Shown piece by piece: positions 24,274 to 31,434 of a DNA stretch of 64,000 nt. Origin of the DNA: JAWHQP01 sp032586195 (GTDB taxonomy: Bacteria; Pseudomonadota; Gammaproteobacteria; Enterobacterales; Pasteurellaceae); contig JAWHQP010000004.1 in NCBI GenBank assembly GCA_032586195.1, positions 186,001 to 250,000 on the forward strand, in the 5' to 3' direction. Within the stretch, counting starts at the first letter, position 1. Each line of letters starts with the position of its first letter. Both the position numbers and the translations under genes were made by a program. Below the pieces are notes generated by a model. The model searched no databases. It saw only the letters and a list, made by a program, of their open reading frames with translations, and was not told the DNA's origin.

Positions 24274-25191
24274 ATGGATATTTGGGATGGCTTACCCGTT
24301 ACCGTTATTGTGTTTATCGTGCTGGTCATTTTTGTGATTGCCTCGACGTTGAAAACGGTGCCGCAAGGTTATCATTGGACGATAGAACGCTTCGGACGTT
24401 ATATCCGTACCCTGTCACCGGGCTTGAATTTTGTGATTCCTTTTGTGGATCGGGTCGGTCGCAAAATCAATATGATGGAACAAGTGCTGGATATTCCTTC
24501 TCAGGAAGTGATTTCCAAGGATAACGCCAACGTGTCTATTGATGCGGTGTGCTTTGTCCAGGTGATTGACGCCCGCAGTGCGGCATATGAAGTTAACCAT
24601 TTGGAGCAGGCGATTGTGAATCTGGTGATGACCAATATTCGTACTGTGCTGGGTTCCATGGAATTGGATGAAATGCTGTCACAACGTGACTCCATTAACG
24701 GCCGTTTGCTTGCCATTGTGGATGAAGCCACCAACCCGTGGGGTGTAAAAGTGACGCGTATTGAAATCCGTGATGTCCGTCCGCCGCGTGAATTAAGCGA
24801 AGCGATGAATGCTCAGATGAAAGCAGAGCGTAACAAACGGGCGGAAATTCTTGAAGCGGAAGGTATTCGTCAGGCTGAAATCTTGCGGGCGGAAGGTGAA
24901 AAACAAGCCCGTATTTTAAAAGCGGAAGGGGAGCGTCAGGAAGCGTTCTTACAGGCGGAAGCCCGTGAACGCGCGGCTGAGGCCGAGGCAAAAGCGACCC
25001 AAATGGTATCTGAAGCCATCTCAAACGGCGATACCAAAGCGATCAATTACTTTATCGCGCAGAAATATACCGAAGCGTTAAAAGAAATCGGCGGTTCAAA
25101 CAACAGCAAAGTGGTGATGATGCCACTGGAAGCCGGCAATTTGATTGGTTCCGTGGCGGGCATCGCTGAATTGCTCAAAGATAAAAAATAA
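24274..25191 (+). CDS. qmcA: SPFH/stomatin-family membrane protein QmcA
   Basis: A 305-residue protein with one N-terminal membrane helix (about 8-27) followed by a band-7 domain (TVPQGYHWTIERFGRYIRTLSPGLNFVIPF) and an Ala/Glu-rich coiled coil made of repeated ILxAEGExQ units (about 190-245). QmcA proteins form large membrane-anchored cages and associate with FtsH. AAGGAG precedes the ATG. The gene is followed 34 bases later by an NfeD-type gene, its standard partner. Confidence 0.92.
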   Translation: MDIWDGLPVTVIVFIVLVIFVIASTLKTVPQGYHWTIERFGRYIRTLSPGLNFVIPFVDRVGRKINMMEQVLDIPSQEVISKDNANVSIDAVCFVQVIDARSAAYEVNHLEQAIVNLVMTNIRTVLGSMELDEMLSQRDSINGRLLAIVDEATNPWGVKVTRIEIRDVRPPRELSEAMNAQMKAERNKRAEILEAEGIRQAEILRAEGEKQARILKAEGERQEAFLQAEARERAAEAEAKATQMVSEAISNGDTKAINYFIAQKYTEALKEIGGSNNSKVVMMPLEAGNLIGSVAGIAELLKDKK

Positions 25192-25225
25192 TGAGTTTCC
25201 CCCGAACGGAGAAGAGGAGCAGGGT

Positions 25226-25672
25226 ATGGAATGGTTATTTACATGGACTTTATGGCACTGGCTGATTCTCGGGCTGTTGCTGTTGATTGCTGAAACCGTG
25301 CTGCCCGGCGTGTTTTTGCTGTGGTGGGGATTAGCGGCGATTGTGATTGCGGGCGTGCAAGCGTTATTGCCCGCCGTTTCGTTGACCAGCCTTGGTATCA
25401 GCTACGCCGTTCTTGCGGTAATTTTCAGCCTTGCCTGGTGGAAATATCAGCACCGCAGGGATCAGCGGGATGAATCCCATTCCGTGCTGAATCAACGCAG
25501 CCACGCCATGCTCGGGCAGCAAGGTACGGTGCGGGAAATCCATGGAAATATCGGTCGCGGTCATTTCGGCGATACCACCTGGCGAATTCAAGGTGACCGG
25601 CTGAAACCCGGTGATCCGATTAAAGTCGTCGGCGTGCAGGGCATTACGCTGTACGTGGAAAAAATAGAATAA
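25226..25672 (+). CDS. NfeD-family membrane protein
   Basis: A 148-residue protein with three to four N-terminal helices (MEWLFTWTLWHWLILGLLLL; VFLLWWGLAAIVIAG; YAVLAVIFSLAWW) and a C-terminal OB-fold (about 85-148: GQQGTVREIHGNIGRGHF...LKPGDPIKVVGVQG). NfeD proteins pair with SPFH proteins such as QmcA. Start: ATG 25226 is preceded by GAGGAGCAGGG; the longer frame from 25145 overlaps qmcA and has no ribosome binding site. Confidence 0.9.
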   Translation: MEWLFTWTLWHWLILGLLLLIAETVLPGVFLLWWGLAAIVIAGVQALLPAVSLTSLGISYAVLAVIFSLAWWKYQHRRDQRDESHSVLNQRSHAMLGQQGTVREIHGNIGRGHFGDTTWRIQGDRLKPGDPIKVVGVQGITLYVEKIE

Positions 25673-25686
25673 GGAATTTTAATATA

Positions 25687-26292
25687 ATGAATCATGTAAT
25701 TATTTTCGCACATCCGAATACAACCCAAAGTTTCAACCGTGCTGTTTTAGACAGTATCGTTAAGGTCGGTAACAGTGCCGGCATAACAACTACCGTGCGG
25801 GATCTTTACACCATGAATTTCAATCCGGTACTGTCTTGGGAAGAGCTCAGCGCTACCTTTAGCGGCATTGTACCGACGGCGATTAAATACGAGCAGCAAC
25901 TGATAACCAATGCGGATTTAATCACCATGGTTTATCCTTTGTGGTGGATGGGATTTCCCGCTATTTTAAAAGGTTATCTGGATCGCGTGCTTACCGTAGG
26001 TTTCGCTTATCAAACCGATAACGACGGCGCAATCGGTTTGTTGCAAGGCAAAAAAATGCAGCAATTTGTCACCATCGGCAACAATGTGGAACGCTATCAG
26101 GAAATCGGTTTCGCCAAATCTTTAGATGATTGTTTGGTGAACGGTTTATTTAATTATTGCGGAATTACCGATATTGACTGTCAATTTTTCGGTGATATCC
26201 ATCTGGTGGATGATGCCGCCCGTCAGGCTATACTGGATGCAATCGAACGCAAAACTCAAGAAAATATCACCGCACTTTTGCAGGCACAATAA
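25687..26292 (+). CDS. Flavodoxin-fold NAD(P)H:quinone oxidoreductase
   Basis: A 201-residue flavoprotein of the KefF/MdaB/NQO1-like family. The N-terminal FMN/FAD-phosphate loop reads IIFAHPNTTQSFNRAVLD, and the flavin-contacting YPLWWMGFPAILKGYLDRVL is in its usual place (about residue 85). It probably reduces quinones by two electrons. It overlaps the next gene by one base (TAATG) and follows NfeD by 14 bases, so the genes are likely cotranscribed. A USS near 26265 codes for part of the C-terminal helix. Confidence 0.82.
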   Translation: MNHVIIFAHPNTTQSFNRAVLDSIVKVGNSAGITTTVRDLYTMNFNPVLSWEELSATFSGIVPTAIKYEQQLITNADLITMVYPLWWMGFPAILKGYLDRVLTVGFAYQTDNDGAIGLLQGKKMQQFVTIGNNVERYQEIGFAKSLDDCLVNGLFNYCGITDIDCQFFGDIHLVDDAARQAILDAIERKTQENITALLQAQ

Positions 26293-26852
26293 TGTTGGAA
26301 ATCAATTTAAACCATTTTTCATTAATTAGCCGCCTGTTCGGCAATTTGTTTTACCGCGAGCCGACCGATCCCATTCTGGCAAATGTGTTCGGCTGGCTGC
26401 AACAGCAAGGACTAAGCCGAATCTGGCCTTTAGATACCGATAACGAGACGGAACAAGCCTTAGCCAGCGTGCAGATGGCAATCGATCCCGCCGCATTGGC
26501 ACAAGAATATGACGCGCTATTTGCCGGTGAAGAGCCTGCCGTGCCAAGCCGAATATCGGCTTACGGATTGAATGTCGAAGATTTTATCGCCTTCCGTCAG
26601 GAACGCGGCATGCCTGCATTAGAACAGGCGGACCACTTCGCCCTATTGTTGCTCACCGCCTCATGGCTTGAAGATAATGTCAATTCTCCCACGGCACAGC
26701 ATGAACTGTTTGAAACATGGCTGCTGCCTTGCGCGGCCGGGTTTCTGACCAAGGTAGAAAGCCGTGCCATACTGCCGTTTTACCGCTCCCTCTCTTTGCT
26801 CTGTCGGGAAATTCTCGCCGCAATGGCGGATGAGCTGGAAGGTGAGGAATAA
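26292..26852 (+). CDS. TorD/DmsD-family molybdoenzyme chaperone
   Basis: An all-helical 186-residue protein with TorD-family features: NHFSLISRLFGNLFYREP at the N-terminus, the central YDALFAGEE plus VPSRISAYG, and a C-terminal FYRSLSLLCREIL. These chaperones bind Tat leaders of molybdoenzymes and hold them during cofactor insertion. No DMSO/TMAO-reductase gene is adjacent in the window; the only Tat molybdoenzyme in view is FdnG, 20 kb away, so the client is unknown. It is translationally coupled to the quinone reductase. Confidence 0.8.
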   Translation: MLEINLNHFSLISRLFGNLFYREPTDPILANVFGWLQQQGLSRIWPLDTDNETEQALASVQMAIDPAALAQEYDALFAGEEPAVPSRISAYGLNVEDFIAFRQERGMPALEQADHFALLLLTASWLEDNVNSPTAQHELFETWLLPCAAGFLTKVESRAILPFYRSLSLLCREILAAMADELEGEE

Positions 26853-26861
26853 ATACAGGCC

Positions 26862-26905
26862 AAAGTGCGGTGTTGAAAAATTGAGTTTTCGACACCGCAC
26901 TTTTT
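26862..26905 (+). terminator. Terminator made of an inverted USS pair after the TorD-type gene
   Basis: AAAGTGCGGTGT (26862-26873) pairs perfectly with ACACCGCACTTT (26892-26903), followed by T's. Two uptake signals in opposite orientation double as a hairpin terminator. Confidence 0.8.
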
Positions 26906-26936
26906 CTAAATTTAACTTTTATCCAAGGGGAAAAAT

Positions 26937-27068
26937 ATGTCAAAACGTTCAAGCAATGCCGAAGTGACCAATATCATGCTGGAAGTTATAGGATGTCGAA
27001 AAATAACCATTCGATTCAGAATAACATTCGGTAGCGACGTAAAATGTCGCTATTGTCGTTATTATTAG
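26937..27068 (+). pseudogene. Small ORF, possibly the 5' scrap of an interrupted gene
   Basis: AAGGGG then ATG gives a 43-codon frame starting MSKRSSNAEVTNIMLEVIG. The first 19 codons look like a real, well-initiated gene start. After about 26993 the composition turns AT-rich and the frame runs through the 29-bp leader repeat, so those residues are probably not natural. This reads as the beginning of a gene whose remainder was replaced by the following islet. I do not recognise the family. A genuine small protein is possible. Confidence 0.3.
27034..27062 (+). repeat. 29-bp leader repeat, copy 1, upstream of the PP2C gene
   Basis: GCGACGTAAAATGTCG followed by CTATTGTCGTTAT. The core CGAC-N7-GTCG is an inverted repeat. 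It ends 33 bases before the PP2C ATG. Copy 2 (27894-27922) matches at 25 of 29 positions and sits at the same distance from its own gene. Confidence 0.75.
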
Positions 27069-27095
27069 GATGACTTATTCAATATAAAGAAATTT

Positions 27096-27833
27096 ATGCC
27101 ATTTACTATTACATTCACTCAAACTGCGGGAAAAAATAAACGGAATCAAGACGCTATTTTCAACGGAAAAGCAGTTTATCAGTATAAAAATAAAACAACG
27201 GAAAGTTTAGTGATGGATCAATCGCAAGTTATCTTAGGTGTCATGGATGGCGTTTTAACTAGTCCGTTTGCTCATAAGGCCAGTTTATTCTGGGCGAAAA
27301 AACTAAAATACAGCACCGCACTTTCAAGCCAATGGATACGGAATACCCATCAACAGTTTTGTCATGAATTTACCGGACAATATTATGGCAGCACCACCAC
27401 ATTAGTTGCCGCACAGATTCATCGAACCGGTGAATGTCATATTTTTAATATCGGCGATAGCCGGGCATATAAGATTACCGCTCAAGGTGAATGGCAGCAA
27501 TTAAGCCATGATCATATTATGCTTGATGAATTTTCTCATAATGAAAATAAACAATACGCGAAGTTATATTATTGTTTATCCGACTTCTTAACCGCAGATT
27601 ATTTAGAATCCGAATTTAAAATTCATCAGGTTAAAACAAGGTTAAATAAAGATGAAACTTTATTACTCTGTTCCGACGGTTTAACAGATTTTATTCCCGA
27701 CAAAATAAGGTACAAAATCTGGTGTAGTTATCATACGATAGAAGAACGTTTAACGGCGTTTAAACGTTATATAAAGAAGTTAGATTGGTGGGATGATTTT
27801 TCAGTCATTTGCTGTCAGTTACAAGATGAATAA
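27096..27833 (+). CDS. PP2C-family serine/threonine protein phosphatase
   Basis: A 245-residue cytoplasmic phosphatase. The metal-binding and core motifs are present in order: NKRNQDAIF (N-terminal Asp), GVMDGVL, YGSTTTLVAA, NIGDSRAYKI, LLLCSDGLTD and the terminal WWDDFSVI in place of the usual DNxT. These residues bind two metal ions for hydrolysis of phospho-Ser/Thr. It resembles short stand-alone PP2C (PrpC/Stp-like) proteins; no kinase is adjacent. The gene is visibly AT-richer than the housekeeping genes around it, and its leader repeat is shared with the next gene. A USS near 27315 lies inside the gene. The substrate is unknown. Confidence 0.82.
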   Translation: MPFTITFTQTAGKNKRNQDAIFNGKAVYQYKNKTTESLVMDQSQVILGVMDGVLTSPFAHKASLFWAKKLKYSTALSSQWIRNTHQQFCHEFTGQYYGSTTTLVAAQIHRTGECHIFNIGDSRAYKITAQGEWQQLSHDHIMLDEFSHNENKQYAKLYYCLSDFLTADYLESEFKIHQVKTRLNKDETLLLCSDGLTDFIPDKIRYKIWCSYHTIEERLTAFKRYIKKLDWWDDFSVICCQLQDE

Positions 27834-27893
27834 TATTCATATATTGAAAATATTTCTTTAAATATCGGATTTAATGAAATAATAATCTGAACT

Positions 27894-27922
27894 GCGACAC
27901 AAAATGTCGTTATTGCCGTTAT
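27894..27922 (+). repeat. 29-bp leader repeat, copy 2, upstream of the OGFr-domain gene
   Basis: GCGACACAAAATGTCG followed by TTATTGCCGTTAT, 25 of 29 positions identical to copy 1. It ends 34 bases before the ATG at 27957, against 33 bases for copy 1. It could be an operator or promoter element shared by the two genes. Confidence 0.75.
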
Positions 27923-27956
27923 GATAACGTTATTTAAGTAACAAAAGGAAAATTCA

Positions 27957-28484
27957 ATGCATCCTGTAATCGAATTGTATCAAGGCAAACGCAGCGTTCC
28001 CTTGCCGAACGGTACGCAACTGAGTTTGTCGGATTTATGGCATTTACACCCGGCTATTATCGGTGACGGCTATTTTTATATTCCATGGCTGTTTCCTATC
28101 ACGGCTCCAAGTTCAAAATGGAACCGCAAAATTCCTTTATTCAGCCAAGAGGAAGCCGCCTATTTTGCCCGACAGTCTGATATTCAAACGAATTTTCTCA
28201 AATCCTTTGATGCCATAATGGATTACTTCGGTATTGTACGGAACGAACAGCGTTTGATTGTTAAGGATGAGATCATGCAACGGCATTATTGGCTGAGAAA
28301 TATCGGTCACGAATCGAAAAAAATCAGCCGCATTATCCGCAGCATGGCAATCTGCGGACAACCCGAATTAGCCAAAAATTTGCAGCAATTAGCCTTAAAA
28401 CTCGGTAAAGAAAAAGGCTATATTCAGCCAGAAACATTGCCGATTTGGGAGCATATTTTTGATGAATTTATAAAGGTGCCTTAA
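27957..28484 (+). CDS. OGFr-domain protein of unknown function
   Basis: A 175-residue protein. Residues about 45-95 read YIPWLFPITAPSSKWNRKIP then LFSQEEAAYFARQS, and LKSFDAIMDYFGI follows. This resembles the conserved opioid-growth-factor-receptor domain, whose core is WLFP...PS...PLLxxEE...SFDxMLxFYG. Bacterial members have no known role. The rest is helical. AAAAGGA precedes the ATG. It sits behind its own copy of the leader repeat, next to the PP2C phosphatase, suggesting co-regulation. The family call comes from motif memory and is moderately sure. Confidence 0.65.
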   Translation: MHPVIELYQGKRSVPLPNGTQLSLSDLWHLHPAIIGDGYFYIPWLFPITAPSSKWNRKIPLFSQEEAAYFARQSDIQTNFLKSFDAIMDYFGIVRNEQRLIVKDEIMQRHYWLRNIGHESKKISRIIRSMAICGQPELAKNLQQLALKLGKEKGYIQPETLPIWEHIFDEFIKVP

Positions 28485-28517
28485 TTTATCACGAAACAAT
28501 GATTAACTCTTATGTAA

Positions 28518-28729
28518 AAGATAATTTTTTTATCTAAGCCGTTCGATCCTCATCCGGTCAGCTACTATCTTGATTTTGTTTGCTGTAAACAGGATTTGCA
28601 TAAAATCAGCCAAGGATTAATGCGCATACCAAACAGGGAAGAATTTGTTGCTTTCGTTTATCAACCGAATGGATAACGCATTATCTGCCGAATGCGGGCA
28701 GAAACCTGTTACTCGGCGGTGGCAAATAG
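28518..28729 (+). pseudogene. Decayed gene remnant after the OGFr-domain gene
   Basis: An open stretch translates to SKPFDPHPVSYYLDFVCC..., runs to about 28660, then needs a +1 shift near 28655 to continue as STEWITHYLPNAGRNLLLGGGK before a TAG at 28727. Neither half has a start with a ribosome binding site. The protein-like composition in both halves suggests the 3' end of a lost gene. I do not recognise the family. The rest of the 454-base interval 28485-28938 holds a USS-pair terminator and an AT-rich promoter region. Confidence 0.4.
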
Positions 28730-28745
28730 GGCTTTAATCCCACCG

Positions 28746-28788
28746 AAGTGCGGTGTCGAAAAAAGCATTTTTTAACACCGCACTTTTT
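28746..28788. terminator. Inverted USS pair with T run
   Basis: AAGTGCGGTGT (28746-28756) pairs with ACACCGCACTT (28775-28785) and is followed by T's. It terminates plus-strand transcripts leaving the islet. Confidence 0.7.
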
Positions 28789-28938
28789 ATTTCTTTTTCA
28801 TTAATCCCGTCTTATGAGTTCAAACCGGTAAATGTTCATTTAAATACTTCCATTTGATTATTATTTATATTATATATTTGGTTATATAATGCACAAAATT
28901 TAACTGAAACGATTTTATAACTAACCTGAGGATAGTCT

Positions 28939-31326
28939 ATGTTATATAAATTTTCATTAGGCCTGATGACATTATCAATATTTTCATTCTCCGCTTATGC
29001 GGAGGAACAATCTTCCGATTCACTGGATGAAATAAATGTCACCGCGGAAGAACAGGTGAAGCAATCACTTGGCGCTTCAAAGATTACCGCTCAGGATCTT
29101 GAACGCAATCCCGTTGAAAATGATGTTGCTGAAATTGTCAGTAAGATGCCCGGTGTAACGCTCAGTTCAAACTCCCCGACAGGGAATCGTGGAAATAAGC
29201 GTCAAATCGATATTCGGGCAATGGGGCCTGAAAACACTTTGATCCTGATTGACGGTAAGCCTGTAAAATCTCGTAATGCGGAACGTTATACGCGTAACGG
29301 TGAACGGAATTCACGTGGTGATTCAAACTGGATTCCGCCGGAAGAGATTGATTCTATTGAAGTATTGCGCGGTCCGTCTGCGGCGCGATACGGTTCAGGG
29401 GCAATGGGCGGCGTGGTAAATATTAAAACTAAAAGCATCACGGAAAAATTACGCGGCAGTTTAACATATTTCACCGAACAGCCCGAAAACCGCGATGAAG
29501 GCGCAACTAACCGTGTCGGTGTGAATCTTAGCGGCCCTATCATCAAAAATGTGTTAGGCTTTCGTTTATACGGCAGCTGGAATAAAACCGACGCGGATGC
29601 AATGGATATTAACCAAGATGCGAATAACGGCTTATGGTATAACGCCGGGCGTGAAGGGGTTCGCAATAAGGATTTCGGCGCCCGTTTGCAATGGAATGTC
29701 ACAAAAGATCAAAAATTAACGTTTGATTTTAATTATGGTCGGCAAGGCAATATTTATAATGGCGATACGCAAGGCAGTAGTGGCGGTGGTTTTGTTGATA
29801 CGAACGCTTTCAATACACGTGATATTACAACCGCTTTGGCAAATAGCAATGCGGAAACCGCGAGACTTTATCAGCAGAATTATGTCCTTACGCATGAGGG
29901 AAACTGGAGTTGGGGCGGCAACAAAACATACTTCCAATATTCAAGAACAACGAACAGCCGCTTGCCTGAAAGCCTGTTCGCAAGTTCGGAAGGGAGCTAT
30001 CGCGCGCTTGATGATTTTGTCAGTTCGGAATTACGCAGCTATCGTTTCAGCAATGAGCTTTACATCCCGTTCCGTTTAGGCGTGGAAAATATGCTGACCT
30101 TCGGTATTGAAGCGGAACGTACGACTTTGGATGACCCGAGCTCAATGGCTCAATCTATGGCAAATCTTAATTTCGGTATGATTCCGGGTTTAGCCGATCA
30201 AGGCCGCAGCGGAAAAATTGCACAAAATGATTATGCCGTTTTTCTGGAAAATAATATGTTACTCTCAAACCGTACTATTTTAGTTCCCGGCATTCGTTTT
30301 GATTACAGTTCCAAATCCGGTTCGAATTGGAGTCCGTCTTTAAATTTATCGCATAATCTGGATGAGCATTGGACATTCAAGGCCGGCATCGCGCGTGCCT
30401 ATAAAACGCCGAACTTATATCAGTTGCAGCCGAATTATTTAACCGCCAGCGGGTTGCGTGGCTGTCCGCTTGATCCGATAAACAATAATATTAATAGCCC
30501 TACCGCCAATGACCCTGTTAATCCCACTTGGGGGCGTTCTTGCTACTTTCGCGGCAATCCGGATTTAAAACCCGAAACAAGCTGGAACAAAGAAATCGGT
30601 TTTGAATATAGCAATGACGGCTATTTATTCTCATTGGCTTATTTTCATAATGATTACCGTAATAAAGTCGTGGCAGAAGGTCAGTACGACGGTACGGCGT
30701 ATATGCCGAATGATGTACTGAACGCCAATGTGCGCAAGGAGGATTGGCCTGATCCGTGGAATAACGGCATGTTTGATCGTAATGGCGACGGTGTATTGGA
30801 ATCATCAAGAATTTATCGCACTACCACTATTTATCGTTGGGGAAATGCGAAAAAAGCCTTGGTTGAAGGTTTTGAAGGCAATGTGACGTTGCCGTTTTTG
30901 CAAGGCAGATTAACTGCAAATACCAATTTCACTTATTTTCGCCGCAGTATTAATAAAGACACGGGTAATCCTTTAAGTATTGTGCCTAAATATACGGTTA
31001 ATACTTCATTGAATTATCAGATTAATGAGCAGTGGGATATCAATGCGTCTTATACCCGCTACGGCAAACAGCTGACTAAATCCAACCCGGTTATTTGGGG
31101 CGATGTAAACCGTTTAACCGGTAAGAGCGCGGTAAGTCAATATAAATTGGGCAGCTACGGTATTTGGAATATGAATATCGGTTACAAATGGAACGATAGC
31201 TTCAGTATTCGTATCGGTGTGAACAATCTATTAAATAAACGTATTCTTCGCACTTCTTCCAGCAGCGCGCGTACTTATAATGAACACGGCAGAGCTTATT
31301 ATGCGAGTTTGAAATACAGCTTTTAG
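28939..31326 (+). CDS. TonB-dependent siderophore receptor, FepA/PfeA type (paralogue 1)
   Basis: Outer-membrane receptor of 795 residues. A signal peptide (to about 21) is followed by a TonB-box-like DEINVTAEE, a plug domain with RGNKRQIDIRAMGPENTLIL and VLRGPSAARYGSGAMGGVVN, and a 22-strand barrel ending in YASLKYSF with terminal Phe. The plug closely resembles the enterobactin receptor FepA. It probably takes up a ferric catecholate siderophore. GAGGATAG precedes the ATG. A second FepA-type receptor (49127-51325) shares long stretches with it. No convincing Fur box was seen just upstream, unlike the paralogue. No siderophore synthesis or ABC genes are adjacent. Confidence 0.88.
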   Translation: MLYKFSLGLMTLSIFSFSAYAEEQSSDSLDEINVTAEEQVKQSLGASKITAQDLERNPVENDVAEIVSKMPGVTLSSNSPTGNRGNKRQIDIRAMGPENTLILIDGKPVKSRNAERYTRNGERNSRGDSNWIPPEEIDSIEVLRGPSAARYGSGAMGGVVNIKTKSITEKLRGSLTYFTEQPENRDEGATNRVGVNLSGPIIKNVLGFRLYGSWNKTDADAMDINQDANNGLWYNAGREGVRNKDFGARLQWNVTKDQKLTFDFNYGRQGNIYNGDTQGSSGGGFVDTNAFNTRDITTALANSNAETARLYQQNYVLTHEGNWSWGGNKTYFQYSRTTNSRLPESLFASSEGSYRALDDFVSSELRSYRFSNELYIPFRLGVENMLTFGIEAERTTLDDPSSMAQSMANLNFGMIPGLADQGRSGKIAQNDYAVFLENNMLLSNRTILVPGIRFDYSSKSGSNWSPSLNLSHNLDEHWTFKAGIARAYKTPNLYQLQPNYLTASGLRGCPLDPINNNINSPTANDPVNPTWGRSCYFRGNPDLKPETSWNKEIGFEYSNDGYLFSLAYFHNDYRNKVVAEGQYDGTAYMPNDVLNANVRKEDWPDPWNNGMFDRNGDGVLESSRIYRTTTIYRWGNAKKALVEGFEGNVTLPFLQGRLTANTNFTYFRRSINKDTGNPLSIVPKYTVNTSLNYQINEQWDINASYTRYGKQLTKSNPVIWGDVNRLTGKSAVSQYKLGSYGIWNMNIGYKWNDSFSIRIGVNNLLNKRILRTSSSSARTYNEHGRAYYASLKYSF

Positions 31327-31333
31327 ATATTTT

Positions 31334-31430
31334 AAAGTGCGGTGCTGAAATACCGAGTTTTGTATGCTCTCCTCGGGTCATTGCTGACATAGTCAACATT
31401 CAAAAACTCGCATTTTCAGCACCGCGCTTT
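31334..31430. terminator. Long inverted repeat built from two extended USS
   Basis: AAAGTGCGGTGCTGAAA (31334-31350) pairs with TTTCAGCACCGCGCTTT (31414-31430) at all but one position. A further inner pairing of CGAGTTTT with AAAACTCG exists. It lies between the convergent receptor and yccS-like genes and could terminate both. Confidence 0.55.
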
Positions 31431-31434
31431 GCTC

